64,000 nt of DNA, taken from the NCBI RefSeq assembly GCF_900129275.1, contig NZ_FQUX01000005.1, positions 62,001-126,000 on the forward strand, given 5' to 3'. Below the pieces are notes generated by a model. The model ran no database searches. It had not been told where the DNA came from and was given only the letters and a program-made list of their open reading frames with translations. Positions 36,200 through 46,307 of this stretch are shown here, one piece after another; position 1 is the first letter of the stretch, and each line of letters starts with the position of its first letter. The position numbers and the translations under genes are program-made. Origin of the DNA: Arenibacter palladensis (lineage in GTDB: Bacteria; Bacteroidota; Bacteroidia; Flavobacteriales; Flavobacteriaceae).

Positions 36200-37216
36200 T
36201 TATTTTCTGATTTTTTCCTCCCAAAGCCATGCGGACTTCATGGCTTCATCCAGGGTAGATTCTGCCTTCCAACCCAAAACCTTGTTCGCCTTGGTGGTAT
36301 CCGCATAGGCCGATGTAATATCACCAGGCCTTCTGTCCACAATCTTATAGTTCAATTTTTTACCGGACACCTTTTCGAAGCTTTTAATAACCTCCAATAC
36401 CGAACTACCTTTCCCTGTCCCTACATTGAACACCTCATAATTATCCTGGTTCTTACCATTCAGCAATCTTTCCAATGCCACTACGTGGGCCTTGGCCAGA
36501 TCCACTACATAAATATAATCCCTTATACAGGTTCCATCCTCGGTGGGGTAATCACCGCCAAAAACGGATAGCTGCTCCCTGATACCCATGCCTGTTTGTG
36601 TAATAAACGGCACCAAATTTTGAGGAACACCTATTGGCAATTCCCCTATTTCGGCACTAGGATGGGCTCCCATAGGATTGAAGTACCTAAGCGCAATGGC
36701 ATTTATCCCGGGCGTCACCTTACAGGTATCGCGAATTATTTCCTCACCCATTTGCTTGGTATTACCATAAGGTGATTCAGCCGTTTTTACCGGCGCACTT
36801 TCGGTAATGGGCATTTTATCGGCCTGACCGTAAACGGTACATGACGAACTAAAGATAAAGCTGGATTTGTTCTTTTTGGATAGTTCCTTGAGTAAGTAAA
36901 CCAAGGTACCTATATTGTTCTCGTAATACAACAAGGGTTTTTCAACGCTTTCCCCAACCGCCTTGGATGCGGCAAAATGAATAACCCCTGCAACGTCCTG
37001 ATGTCTTTTAAAAAAATCCTCTACTTTCGACCTATCTTTCAGATCTATTTTCTCAAAAATTGGTCGCTTCCCCGTAATGGCCACAATACCATCCAAGACC
37101 TTTTCGGTTGAATTGGACAGATCGTCAATAATAATTACTTCATAGCCTTTATTCTGTAATTCTACCGTGGTATGGGAACCTATAAACCCCAAACCTCCCG
37201 TTACGAGTATTTTCAT
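36200..37216 (-). CDS. galE: UDP-glucose 4-epimerase
   Basis: A 338-residue extended SDR enzyme that interconverts UDP-glucose and UDP-galactose. The NAD-binding motif GGLGFIGSHT, the catalytic Ser region SSSCTVYG and the Tyr-x3-Lys in SPYGNTKQMGE are all present, along with ALRYFNPMGAHPS and RDYIYVVDLA. It lies downstream of the DegT aminotransferase gene, with a gap of about 75 bp, suggesting a sugar-nucleotide operon for surface polysaccharide. Confidence 0.96.
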   Translation of the reverse strand: MKILVTGGLGFIGSHTTVELQNKGYEVIIIDDLSNSTEKVLDGIVAITGKRPIFEKIDLKDRSKVEDFFKRHQDVAGVIHFAASKAVGESVEKPLLYYENNIGTLVYLLKELSKKNKSSFIFSSSCTVYGQADKMPITESAPVKTAESPYGNTKQMGEEIIRDTCKVTPGINAIALRYFNPMGAHPSAEIGELPIGVPQNLVPFITQTGMGIREQLSVFGGDYPTEDGTCIRDYIYVVDLAKAHVVALERLLNGKNQDNYEVFNVGTGKGSSVLEVIKSFEKVSGKKLNYKIVDRRPGDITSAYADTTKANKVLGWKAESTLDEAMKSAWLWEEKIRK

Positions 37217-37290
37217 TTATTGATATTTAATTAAAATTTTGGTTTTCATTTTTGGTAAATTGTACTTGGCCAAACCTAAACGATTCACCA

Positions 37291-38445
37291 CTACCCACCA
37301 ATAAACTTGTTAATGGTTTCGGTGATAAAATCTATTTGCTCGTCGTCAAGCTCGGTGTGCATTGGCAATGAAATTACTTCCTTGACCAATTGATTGGTTA
37401 CGGAAAAATCCTTCTCTTGATAACGCTCATCCAAATAGGCCTTCTGCCTGTGTAAAGGAATAGGGTAATACACCCCACATGGAATTTGTTTTTCCGCCAA
37501 ATGCTTTACCAATTCATCACGTTGGCCATTTAAAATCCTCAAGGTATACTGATGGAACACATGACAATCGCAAGTATCACAAATCTCGTTACAGGAATTG
37601 GCCATTTGAGGAACAATGATATTTTTGTTTCCCTCAAAAGCCTTGGAATATTTTCTTGCCGCTGCCCTTCTACTGGCATTATAACCATCCAGTCGGGACA
37701 ATTTGGAACGCAAAACCGCAGCCTGAATAGAATCCAATCTGGAATTAACGCCTACTACATCATGATGGTAACGTTCATACATCCCATGGTTCACAATTCC
37801 CCTTAGGGTATGTGCCAATTCATCATCGTTGGTAAAAATAGCCCCGCCATCGCCATAACAACCTAAATTCTTGGAAGGAAAAAATGAAGTTGCCGCCACG
37901 TGCCCCATGGCACCGGCTTTCAGCTTTTTACCATTTTTAAAGGTATAATCTGCCCCAATGGCCTGTGCATTATCCTCAATAACATACAACTTATGTTTTT
38001 CCGCAATATCCAAAACAGCATCCATATTGGCACATTGGCCAAAAAGATGTACTGGCACTATAGCCTTGGTTTTAGAAGTAATGGCTTTTTCCAAGGCCAC
38101 TGGATCTATATTAAAACTATCGGGCTCCACGTCTACCAAGACTGGAGTAAGTTGAAGAAGTGCAATCACCTCCACAGTAGCGGCAAAGGTAAAATCGGCC
38201 GTTATTACCTCGTCTCCCGGTTTTAAGCCCAAGCCCATCATCGCTATTTGAAGGGCATCGGTACCATTGGCACAGGGAATAACGTGCTTCACCTTCAAAT
38301 AGTCCTCCAATTCCTTTTGAAAGGCATGTACCTCGGGGCCATTAATAAATGCGGACGTTTCCAAAACATTGGAAATGGAGGCATTTACTTCATCCTTTAT
38401 GACTTCATATTGACCCTTTAGGTCTACCATTTGAATTTTCTTCAT
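37291..38445 (-). CDS. DegT/DnrJ/EryC1/StrS aminotransferase
   Basis: A 384-residue PLP-dependent sugar aminotransferase. I choose ATG 38445 (MKKIQMVDLKGQY), the family N-terminus. Visible motifs are ANGTDALQ, VPVHLFGQCANMD, EDNAQAIGADY, the PLP-lysine segment SFFPSKNLGCYGDGGA, and VNSRLDSIQAAVL. An odd feature is a short Cys-rich insert, CNEICDTCDC, just before HVFHQYTLRI. It probably makes an amino-sugar nucleotide for LPS or capsule. Operon with galE, divergent from waaA. Confidence 0.93.
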   Translation of the reverse strand: MKKIQMVDLKGQYEVIKDEVNASISNVLETSAFINGPEVHAFQKELEDYLKVKHVIPCANGTDALQIAMMGLGLKPGDEVITADFTFAATVEVIALLQLTPVLVDVEPDSFNIDPVALEKAITSKTKAIVPVHLFGQCANMDAVLDIAEKHKLYVIEDNAQAIGADYTFKNGKKLKAGAMGHVAATSFFPSKNLGCYGDGGAIFTNDDELAHTLRGIVNHGMYERYHHDVVGVNSRLDSIQAAVLRSKLSRLDGYNASRRAAARKYSKAFEGNKNIIVPQMANSCNEICDTCDCHVFHQYTLRILNGQRDELVKHLAEKQIPCGVYYPIPLHRQKAYLDERYQEKDFSVTNQLVKEVISLPMHTELDDEQIDFITETINKFIGG

Positions 38446-38491
38446 TGCATAAAACTTAGATTCCAAACATGGTTTGGCGCGAACAATATTA

Positions 38492-38499
38492 CAAAAATA
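38492..38499 (-). promoter_or_regulatory. candidate -7 box of the aminotransferase-galE operon
   Basis: The minus strand reads TATTTTTG, about 50 bp before the aminotransferase start. No clear -33 box. Confidence 0.35.
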
Positions 38500-38560
38500 A
38501 GGATTGGCAGCCAATGGAATTTATATAAAGAAACGTATTTTAGCCCCAAACGAAGATTCT

Positions 38561-39796
38561 GTGTTTGCCATATATAATTTTGCGGTACAATTATCCGCTC
38601 TTTTACTGAAATTGATTGCATTGTTCCATCCAAAAATTAAACTTTTCGTAGAGGGACGGAAGGCGGCAATACCCTATTTACAGCAAAATATTTCGCCCGG
38701 AGATTCAATAATCTGTGTGCACACGGCCTCCTTGGGCGAATTTGAACAAGGCCTTCCCATAATAGAGCAATTAAAAAAAAATTATCCCGAGCATCGAATA
38801 TTGGTGACTTTTTTTTCCCCTTCGGGCTATGAGGTCAAAAAAAATACTTCCGCTGCCGATTTGGTTACCTACCTTCCAATGGACACCAAAAAAAACGCTA
38901 AAAAATTTCTGGACCTTGTCAATCCCAAGTTGGTCATTTTTGTCAAGTACGAAATTTGGCCCAATTATTTAAGAGCACTATCCCAAAGAAGCACCCCTAC
39001 CCTTTTGATCTCCGCCCTTTTCAAGGAAAGTCAGATATACTTTAAAGGCTATGGAGGATTTATGCGAAAGACCCTCCGCCATTTTACCCATATTTTTGTT
39101 CAGGATGCCAAATCCATTGCATTATTGAGCGGCATTGGCATTGAAAATACAGATATCAGTGGGGACACCAGATTTGACAGGGTTATTGAAATTCTAGAAA
39201 GGGACAACAGCCTGGCCTTTATGGAAAATTTTAAAAATGGCAGACAAGTATTGGTGGCCGGCAGTACTTGGCCCGATGACGAGGAGGTATTGGTGCCCTA
39301 TATAAACACAGGCGAATCCTCCTTAAAATTTGTTCTTGCCCCGCACAACATTAAACCGGAGCACATCAACAAACTTAAGTCTTCCATCACAAAAAAAACA
39401 ATACTTTATTCGGAATTGGAGAACAAGGATTTATCCAACTGCGAAGTACTAATTATAGACACCATTGGCCTATTGACCAAAATTTATAGTTACGCAGACA
39501 TTTCCTATGTTGGGGGCGGTTTTGCCACAGGATTGCACAATACTTTGGAACCTGCGGTATATGGTATTCCCGTAATTATTGGCCCAAACTTCAAAGGATT
39601 TAAAGAAGCTGAGGATTTGGTAAAAAAAGGCGGAGTATTGGTTGTTAAATCGCCAAAGGAATTCTTCACCTTGGTCAACGACCTGACAAAAGACGAGGCA
39701 TACCTTAAAAGGACCGGGGACATCAACAGCACTTATGTATCTGAAAATAAAGGAGCAAGCATCCAAATCATGGCATATATACGTACATTAATTTGA
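38561..39796 (+). CDS. waaA: 3-deoxy-D-manno-octulosonic acid transferase
   Basis: Kdo transferase (GT30), which adds Kdo to lipid A at the inner membrane, about 411 residues. The N-terminal anchor helix FAIYNFAVQLSALLLKLIA is followed by SLGEFEQGLPIIEQL, FFSPSGYE, FVKYEIWPNYL, VAGSTWPDDEEVL and the C-terminal GGGFATGLHNTLEPAVYG. I place the start at GTG 38561, since the sequence upstream is not conserved in the family and would overlap the divergent gene. An in-frame ATG at 38504 is the alternative. Confidence 0.93.
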   Translation: MFAIYNFAVQLSALLLKLIALFHPKIKLFVEGRKAAIPYLQQNISPGDSIICVHTASLGEFEQGLPIIEQLKKNYPEHRILVTFFSPSGYEVKKNTSAADLVTYLPMDTKKNAKKFLDLVNPKLVIFVKYEIWPNYLRALSQRSTPTLLISALFKESQIYFKGYGGFMRKTLRHFTHIFVQDAKSIALLSGIGIENTDISGDTRFDRVIEILERDNSLAFMENFKNGRQVLVAGSTWPDDEEVLVPYINTGESSLKFVLAPHNIKPEHINKLKSSITKKTILYSELENKDLSNCEVLIIDTIGLLTKIYSYADISYVGGGFATGLHNTLEPAVYGIPVIIGPNFKGFKEAEDLVKKGGVLVVKSPKEFFTLVNDLTKDEAYLKRTGDINSTYVSENKGASIQIMAYIRTLI

Positions 39797-39813
39797 ACAC
39801 CTATGTTACGACT

Positions 39814-40071
39814 ATGCAAAATTCCCGAATTTTATACTTGGTTGCCCTGACCACTTTTATCCTATTCTGTTTCTCTTGCAGGGAACCCCTTGGCGAGCAG
39901 CAAGGCACCACCCCTCCTGAAAAAGCCGTTCCATCACCTAATAAGGAGGACATCAAGAAAACGGAACCTGAAAAAGTTATACCTAAAAAGGGTAACATCC
40001 CTAACAAATCCAAAAATGGGCAAAAGCCGAAAGCAAGGGATACCCTTACCCCAAAAATAGCCCTAACTTAA
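39814..40071 (+). CDS. small Lys/Pro-rich lipoprotein
   Basis: An 85-residue predicted lipoprotein from ATG 39814. The signal peptide ends in the lipobox CFSC, and the mature chain is disordered-looking, rich in Lys, Pro, Glu and Thr. It follows waaA closely (an in-frame ATG at 39793 overlaps its end). Function unknown. It may span or decorate the envelope. Confidence 0.6.
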   Translation: MQNSRILYLVALTTFILFCFSCREPLGEQQGTTPPEKAVPSPNKEDIKKTEPEKVIPKKGNIPNKSKNGQKPKARDTLTPKIALT

Positions 40072-40131
40072 ATATACCGTTCATTTGGTTTGCTTTTTTT
40101 GTTAGCTTTACAAAAATCAACAAACCAAATT

Positions 40132-41448
40132 ATGAATTCCAAAATTCTACGCATTTCCCTTATTGCCGCCTTGGCAGGTTTTTTATTTGGCTTCGACACT
40201 GTAGTTATTTCAGGTGCCGAGAAAAAATTACAACTTTTATGGAACTCCTCCGAAGCTTTTCATGGAACCGTTGTAATTGGCATGGCTTTGTTCGGCACTG
40301 TCATTGGAGCTATATTGGGGGGTATACCCACCAACAAAATTGGCAGAAAGAACACCTTAATTTGGATTGGGGTACTATATTCTATCTCAGCCATAGGATC
40401 TGCCTTTGCCAATGACCCGGTTACCTTCGGAATATTCCGGTTTATTGGTGGTTTGGGAGTTGGTGCCTCAACGGTGGCAGCCCCTTCCTATATTTCCGAA
40501 ATTGCCCCGGCCAAAGACCGTGGACGACTGGTTGGACTCTACCAATTTATGCTGGTTTTTGGTATCCTGGTGGCGTTTATGTCCAATTACGCCCTGAGCA
40601 ACATAGGTGAAAACGATTGGCGATGGATGGTTGGCGTTGAAGCTTTTCCTGCAATAATATATACCTTATTTGTTCTTACGGTACCAAAAAGTCCAAGATG
40701 GCTATTGACCAAAAACAGGACCGAGGAAGCCAAAAAAATACTCAACTCCATAAATCCGGACCTATCCGTGGAAGAATTGGAGGCGGAAATCGCCTATGGA
40801 GAGGAAGTTGGGGCGGCCTCAGAGAATATCTTCATGAAAAAATATCGCTTTCCATTGACCCTTGCCTTTCTAATTGCTTTTTTTAATCAATTTTCAGGGA
40901 TAAATGCCTTTTTATATTACGCCCCCAGAATTTTTGAAGCAGCCGGATTGGGTGAAAGCACAGCGCTGCTCAGTAGTATAGGGATAGGCATCACCAACTT
41001 TATCTTCACTTTTTTGGGCATATTTCTTATAGACCGTCTTGGTCGTAAACAATTAATGTATTTTGGCTCCGTTGGCTATATTATTTCCTTATCTCTCGTA
41101 GCCGCAGCATTTATACTAAATTGGGAAGGTATGGCAGTCCCCATTTTCCTCTTCCTGTTTATAGCCTCCCATGCTATTGGCCAAGGGGCCGTAATCTGGG
41201 TTTTTATCTCCGAGGTATTTCCAAATCATCTAAGAGGTTCTGGTCAGGCCTTTGGCAGTTCCGTACATTGGGTATTGGCCTGGCTTATTCCCTCCTCCAT
41301 CCCTGCACTTTTTGCCTGGGTAGGTCCGGGGCCCGTTTTTGGGTTCTTCGCTTTTATGATGGTTTTGCAATTGGTATTTGTAATTTTCATGATGCCGGAG
41401 ACCAAAGGAATTACATTGGAAGAACTTAGCAAAAAATTGAGTAAGTAA
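40132..41448 (+). CDS. MFS sugar porter
   Basis: A 438-residue 12-helix sugar transporter of the sugar porter family. Family motifs are present: GFLFGFDTVVISGA, NKIGRKNTL, RFIGGLGVGASTVAAPSYI, EIAPAKDRGRLV, PKSPRWLL, the central FFNQFSGINAFLYYAPRIFE, DRLGRK and the ending PETKGITLEEL. I choose ATG 40132 (MNSKILRIS). A TTG reading 14 codons upstream is not supported. The substrate is probably a hexose or xylose by proton symport. Confidence 0.93.
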   Translation: MNSKILRISLIAALAGFLFGFDTVVISGAEKKLQLLWNSSEAFHGTVVIGMALFGTVIGAILGGIPTNKIGRKNTLIWIGVLYSISAIGSAFANDPVTFGIFRFIGGLGVGASTVAAPSYISEIAPAKDRGRLVGLYQFMLVFGILVAFMSNYALSNIGENDWRWMVGVEAFPAIIYTLFVLTVPKSPRWLLTKNRTEEAKKILNSINPDLSVEELEAEIAYGEEVGAASENIFMKKYRFPLTLAFLIAFFNQFSGINAFLYYAPRIFEAAGLGESTALLSSIGIGITNFIFTFLGIFLIDRLGRKQLMYFGSVGYIISLSLVAAAFILNWEGMAVPIFLFLFIASHAIGQGAVIWVFISEVFPNHLRGSGQAFGSSVHWVLAWLIPSSIPALFAWVGPGPVFGFFAFMMVLQLVFVIFMMPETKGITLEELSKKLSK

Positions 41449-41600
41449 GAAAATACCACTAGTTGATTTTCAGCATTTTATCGAAAATATCAACAGTACA
41501 ACGGAATAGTATACTAATTGATGGTCATTTAACGGATTTGACTTCAAAACACATGATAATTTGAGGATAATTCATTAAATTGTTTTAAAATCTAAATATC

Positions 41601-41726
41601 ATGGAAGATGTTACTTTTGGCACAAGGGTGCTCAATGGATTCCTTAGCCTTATGGTCGTAGTATTGGTGGCCATTCTATTGGCAGTGGTCGTCTGTTTGA
41701 TTTTAGCAGCTTTTGGTTTCTTTTAA
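41601..41726 (+). CDS. 41-residue single-helix membrane protein
   Basis: A short open frame from ATG 41601 to TAA 41726 encodes 41 residues: a polar start MEDVTFGTRVLNG and then one strongly hydrophobic helix (FLSLMVVVLVAILLAVVVCL). The A-rich stretch before the ATG fits initiation in this phylum. No homologue is recognised. Its composition and position in an otherwise empty gap support a real small membrane protein. Confidence 0.5.
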   Translation: MEDVTFGTRVLNGFLSLMVVVLVAILLAVVVCLILAAFGFF

Positions 41727-41854
41727 TAGGACACAAAATTTGCTCCAACATCCAGCCCCAAAACCGTTTTACCCCATAATTGGGGTTGCCCGTTTTTTTT
41801 ATTTCTGTACACTTTAATATTTTAATATTCCTTGGGATTTGGGTCGATTTTCAC

Positions 41855-43306
41855 CTAGGTGACTATTGGCTCCCCGAACAAGTCCAATATAGGTTTCCCC
41901 TGTCCATCGGGTGTAGTATAAAAGGGCCTCCCCTCTATAGTATAATTGGTTTCAGGATCCATGCCCAAGGCGTGATAAATGGATTGATGCACCTGGTCTA
42001 TCACTACCGGATTCTCAATGGAAGAACATGGCCTCTCATCGGCCGTCTTACCGTATACCAAACCTTTTTTAATACCTCCGCCCCACATGAGAATGGAGCT
42101 GCCATCCGTAAAATGTCTATGCATACCATAGAATTTTTCATCCTCTATAATATCAGGTTGATCAACCTGGTCCTGTACCGGTACTCCGGGGCGACCTTCC
42201 ATTATAGCGTCCCTGCTAAATTCACTGGCCAGTATAATCAACGTTCTATCCAAATGTCCGGACTCGTCCAGATCTTTAATAAGTTGGGCAACAGGCCTAT
42301 CTATAAGCTCTTTCATTTTCGCGGCACGGGTATGGCCATTTTCATGGGTATCCCAGCCAAGGAAAGGTTCATATTCGGTAGAAACACTTATAAACCTACC
42401 CCCATTCATAGCCAATCTTTTTGCCAATAGACATCCTAGGCCAAACCTGCCCGTATTGTAATTATCATATACTTCTTTAGGTTCTTGGCTCAAATCGAAC
42501 ACCTTGGCTTCGGGAGAATTTAACAACCGATAGGATTGCTCCATAGAGCGCATCAAGGATTCCCTTTGATAATCACTACCCCCTTCCATAATCTTGCTCT
42601 TATTGGCCAACTCCTTATAAAGTTTATAACGCGCTTCAAATCTTTTTAGCGACATCCCTTGTGGCGGCCTTACACTATCCAAACCAGTGGAAGGATCCGG
42701 TATCAGGAAGGGGCCAAATTCACTTCCCAGAAATCCAGCGGAATGAAAGGCCTTCAATTCTTCGGCCTCGCCAACGGTAAATCGCTGGCCCATGGCAATA
42801 AATGGAGGTATAACGGGGTTGGCCGGACCTAGTTCCTTGGCTATCCATGCACCTATGTGCGGAGCTTGTACCGATTGTGGCGGTTCATAACAGGTATGCC
42901 AATGATACTGATGCCTCGTGTGTAGGATATGACCAAGATCGGCAGATTTATAGGAACGGATTATGGCCCCTTTATCCATTACATTTCCAATAGATTCCAA
43001 TCCCTGCGAAAAATGGAGGCCATCAACAATTGTGGGCACCTTGGGAAAGGTGCTTAAAACCCTTTTGCTTTCCACCCCCTTGGAATAAGGTACAAATGCC
43101 TTGGGGTCAAATGTTTCCGTATGCGCCATTCCCCCTGCCATCCAAAGTAATATAACAGTATCCGCTTTAGAGGTTATTACCGGCGCAGATTTACAGGAAC
43201 TTAAAAAACTGGCAATGGGAATACTTGTCGAGGCTGCAGACAGACTGGCCGCTGCCATCTTTTTCATAAAATCCCTACGTGCATTGATATGTAGATCCTT
43301 TTCCAT
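41855..43306 (-). CDS. DUF1501 family exported protein
   Basis: A 483-residue protein of the DUF1501 (sulfatase-like fold) family. The N-terminus has RRDFMKKMAAAS with a hydrophobic stretch, a probable Tat-type signal, and a possible lipobox (FLSSC). Family segments include LLWMAGGMAHTETFDPK, GHILHTRHQYHWHT, FISVSTEYEPFLGWDTHENG and ILASEFSRD. It lies 6 bp after the DUF1553 gene, a pairing typical of planctomycetes and some marine Bacteroidota, where it is suspected to act in carbohydrate or sulfated-polymer metabolism. Its biochemical role is not established. Confidence 0.88.
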   Translation of the reverse strand: MEKDLHINARRDFMKKMAAASLSAASTSIPIASFLSSCKSAPVITSKADTVILLWMAGGMAHTETFDPKAFVPYSKGVESKRVLSTFPKVPTIVDGLHFSQGLESIGNVMDKGAIIRSYKSADLGHILHTRHQYHWHTCYEPPQSVQAPHIGAWIAKELGPANPVIPPFIAMGQRFTVGEAEELKAFHSAGFLGSEFGPFLIPDPSTGLDSVRPPQGMSLKRFEARYKLYKELANKSKIMEGGSDYQRESLMRSMEQSYRLLNSPEAKVFDLSQEPKEVYDNYNTGRFGLGCLLAKRLAMNGGRFISVSTEYEPFLGWDTHENGHTRAAKMKELIDRPVAQLIKDLDESGHLDRTLIILASEFSRDAIMEGRPGVPVQDQVDQPDIIEDEKFYGMHRHFTDGSSILMWGGGIKKGLVYGKTADERPCSSIENPVVIDQVHQSIYHALGMDPETNYTIEGRPFYTTPDGQGKPILDLFGEPIVT

Positions 43307-43312
43307 TGTTAC

Positions 43313-46156
43313 TTAGTATATAAATTGAAATTCAGGCGAAATGAACATGGACCAAAAAAGGTCCTGCAAGGCCTCTTCTTTCTCATCCGTTTGCAAGGCG
43401 CTCAACATTATTCCCCTTTCCTTATCGGTAGGGTTTCTGCCCAAGGTCTTTTGATATAAATTAAGTACTATTTCTTCATTGCGATCCCCGTACTTCTTTA
43501 GCCATTCCTCCGCCCCTTCCTTGAGCACACCATTAAAATACTCCCCGTTGGTCAATTCCAGTGCCTGCAACAAAGTAGCCTGTTCGTCCCTTGTGGTAGC
43601 CACATTTTCCCTAGTAGGCCTTCCCATAACCTTCATAAAAGGATGTTGTTTCACAAGACTGGCCCTGGCAAATTCCCTTTCAGGATTATCAAAGGTAAAA
43701 TTCACCAATTTGTCCCAGTTGCTGGAACCATAATTACGTGCCCCTTGCCAGCTGCCATCATCAAATTTGGCGGTTACCCATCCCTTCTCTGGTTGTTGAT
43801 CCGTACTTTTCCATTTATCATTGGAAGTGACCAACAATTCCGTCCCATCATCATATTGGATTTTCATGGCGAAAAGGATTCCCGCGGGATTGGCAATGGT
43901 ACCCTCGTTATTGCCTTCAATGGCCACTATATTTTCACCTTTTACTAGCTCGTCGGTTACCTCCAATCGATCTACTTTTCTCCAATCCGAACCTTCGGAG
44001 ATTTTTTTGCCATTTAGATATAGCGTGTAGGAATGATCCACGGAAATCAATGCTTTTGCCGCCAATATTTTATTATCATCCAAATTGAAGCTCTTCCTAA
44101 AATACCGCTTGCCTGGTTCGGGCAATACATCGCGGTCAAATTTAATTTCCCTGTGCCAGATTCTATTGAACGGCAGACCTTCATTCTTGGGGTCATAAGC
44201 AGCCGCATAATACATGGGCGCCACTACTTGGCTAACGGCATCGGAGAACTGCTCTGCACTTAGTCTTCTAAGGATTGGCCCCTTAAACACATATCCCTTT
44301 TGCAAATCTTCCTGATTTTCCATTCTGGTCGTTTCCAGTTGATAAGATTTTGAGGTCATGATCATTTTCATGAGGCCTTTTATATCATACCCAGAATTTA
44401 CAAAATCGGCAGCCAACCAATCCAACAGATCGGCATTCCATGGCTCATTGTCCATTTCGTCTACAGGTTCCACGATTCCCCTTCCCATAAAACGTTTCCA
44501 AAACCTATTGGAAATGGTTCGATACAGTCTACCGTTCTCTGGTTTTACCATAACCTCTGAAAGCAAAAGCAACCTTTCCTTTACGTTCTCGGCCTCTACC
44601 GAGCCCAATTCAGGATAAAGGAAATTTACCTCGGCCATTTTCCCAATGGGCATATCGCATCTATTCAGCTCCATTATGGAATCTGCAAAAATAGAGGCAA
44701 ACCCATAGGATTGTTCCAGCGTAAGATTGCTGACAAAACTGTTGTGACAGGAGGCACATTTTACATTTACCCCCATCAATGACTGACCAATATTTTGGGC
44801 AGCCTGCATTTCTGTACGTTGACTGGCATTGACCAAGCCCCTCCATTTGATCCCTTTAATGAATCCTTCCGATGCCTCGGTTGGATTAATTAGTTCCTTG
44901 ACCATAACATTATATGGCTTATTTTCCATCAGCGACTTATACAACCAATCTGTAATCTGCTTGCGTCCTCCCGTTATAAACCCTGGACCACTGTAATCGT
45001 TCCTGAGTATATCGTTCCAAAAACTCAACCAATGTTGGGTATAATTGTGTTTATCGGCCAACAATTCATCAATGAGATTAGCTCTCTTCCCCTTATCCCC
45101 ATTGCTCACAAATTGATCTATTTTCAACGGTTCCGGAAGCAGGCCTAGAATATCCAAGTAGGCACGTCTTATAAAAGTCCTATCGTCCACCAACTCTGGC
45201 CATTTTATCTTTTTTTCCTTAAAATAGGAATCCATTATTTTGTCTATGGGATGGTTCTCCAAACTACCCTTGGGCAATTCTGGCTGGGAGAGGGCCAACT
45301 CGGCCTCAGGAAAAATCTTCAATGCCCCATCAGACCATTTTGCCCCATTTTTTATCCACAGTTCAATCAATTTTATTTCACTATCCTTCAAAACTTTCCC
45401 CTTCTTTGGCATTACATCATCATGATCGGGCGGGAGGCTTACCCTAATAAACATCTCACTTTCCTCCGGCCTGCCTTCTACAATAATGGGACCTGACTTC
45501 CCGCCTTGGTACACTCCACGTTTATTATCCAGCACCAAATCTCCCTTTTGCTTATTTTCACTGTGGCATTGATAACAATTATGTGCCAAAATTGCCCTGA
45601 CTCCCAAATTTAAATCTTCTTGCTGCGTTTCGGACAAAGAATCCAAACCCTTTAATTCTGCCAATAGCACCTTTGTCCTTTCATTATCATAAGCATCTTG
45701 ATTATGGGGCAAGACGCTGGTTAAATAATCTTCCCCATGGGTTAGATTTGCTCCCAAATGACCTGCCACTACCAAAACCAATACTGTTGCAAATAGTCCA
45801 AATCGATAATACAAATAAGTGGAAAGTCTTCCTTTCAGAGTAGTGCGCAGCAAAAACCCGGTTACAATGGCCAAAACAGCTGTGGCAATACCAACATTCT
45901 GATGAAACATGACCAAATCCCCTTCATAATCGTCATGGGTACGAAGTAACCAACCCAAGACCGCGGCCAGCACAGCAAAAGCAGCTCCCAAAAAGACCAT
46001 CCAATTGATTCCCTCCCTAAGGCCTTGTCTTTTACCGCCCAAGGTCAAAAACTCCAAAAATAAGGCAACTACCAACAAGCCGATGGGAAAATGCACCACC
46101 AAAGGGTGTAAGCGCCCCAACAACTGAAATATCCAGTCCCAAGAATTAATATCCAT
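43313..46156 (-). CDS. membrane-anchored PSCyt/DUF1549/DUF1553 protein
   Basis: A 947-residue multidomain protein. Residues 1-150 form a four-helix membrane domain (DUF2231-like). A planctomycete-type cytochrome c domain with heme motif CYQCH (about 194) follows, then DUF1549 (FIRRAYLDILGLLP, about 310), a second heme-like motif CASCH (about 469) and a DUF1553 region (NRFWKRFMGRGIVEPVDE, about 555; LRRLSAEQFSDA, about 630). A beta-sandwich-like segment (about 675-800, TLYLNGKKISEG) interrupts DUF1553 before its end (SMFISPEFQFIY). It forms an operon with the DUF1501 gene. Function unknown. Confidence 0.88.
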   Translation of the reverse strand: MDINSWDWIFQLLGRLHPLVVHFPIGLLVVALFLEFLTLGGKRQGLREGINWMVFLGAAFAVLAAVLGWLLRTHDDYEGDLVMFHQNVGIATAVLAIVTGFLLRTTLKGRLSTYLYYRFGLFATVLVLVVAGHLGANLTHGEDYLTSVLPHNQDAYDNERTKVLLAELKGLDSLSETQQEDLNLGVRAILAHNCYQCHSENKQKGDLVLDNKRGVYQGGKSGPIIVEGRPEESEMFIRVSLPPDHDDVMPKKGKVLKDSEIKLIELWIKNGAKWSDGALKIFPEAELALSQPELPKGSLENHPIDKIMDSYFKEKKIKWPELVDDRTFIRRAYLDILGLLPEPLKIDQFVSNGDKGKRANLIDELLADKHNYTQHWLSFWNDILRNDYSGPGFITGGRKQITDWLYKSLMENKPYNVMVKELINPTEASEGFIKGIKWRGLVNASQRTEMQAAQNIGQSLMGVNVKCASCHNSFVSNLTLEQSYGFASIFADSIMELNRCDMPIGKMAEVNFLYPELGSVEAENVKERLLLLSEVMVKPENGRLYRTISNRFWKRFMGRGIVEPVDEMDNEPWNADLLDWLAADFVNSGYDIKGLMKMIMTSKSYQLETTRMENQEDLQKGYVFKGPILRRLSAEQFSDAVSQVVAPMYYAAAYDPKNEGLPFNRIWHREIKFDRDVLPEPGKRYFRKSFNLDDNKILAAKALISVDHSYTLYLNGKKISEGSDWRKVDRLEVTDELVKGENIVAIEGNNEGTIANPAGILFAMKIQYDDGTELLVTSNDKWKSTDQQPEKGWVTAKFDDGSWQGARNYGSSNWDKLVNFTFDNPEREFARASLVKQHPFMKVMGRPTRENVATTRDEQATLLQALELTNGEYFNGVLKEGAEEWLKKYGDRNEEIVLNLYQKTLGRNPTDKERGIMLSALQTDEKEEALQDLFWSMFISPEFQFIY

Positions 46157-46307
46157 AGTAGCAATTTAATATTTTTATTTCGCCAATAGTATAATAAATG
46201 TGAGGATTACAAGACTCCACATAATTTTATTTCAATTACATTTATTTTCCTCTAAGTTAACTATTCAATTTAAAAATACAATACCAAATGGTGCTGTTAT
46301 ATACAAG

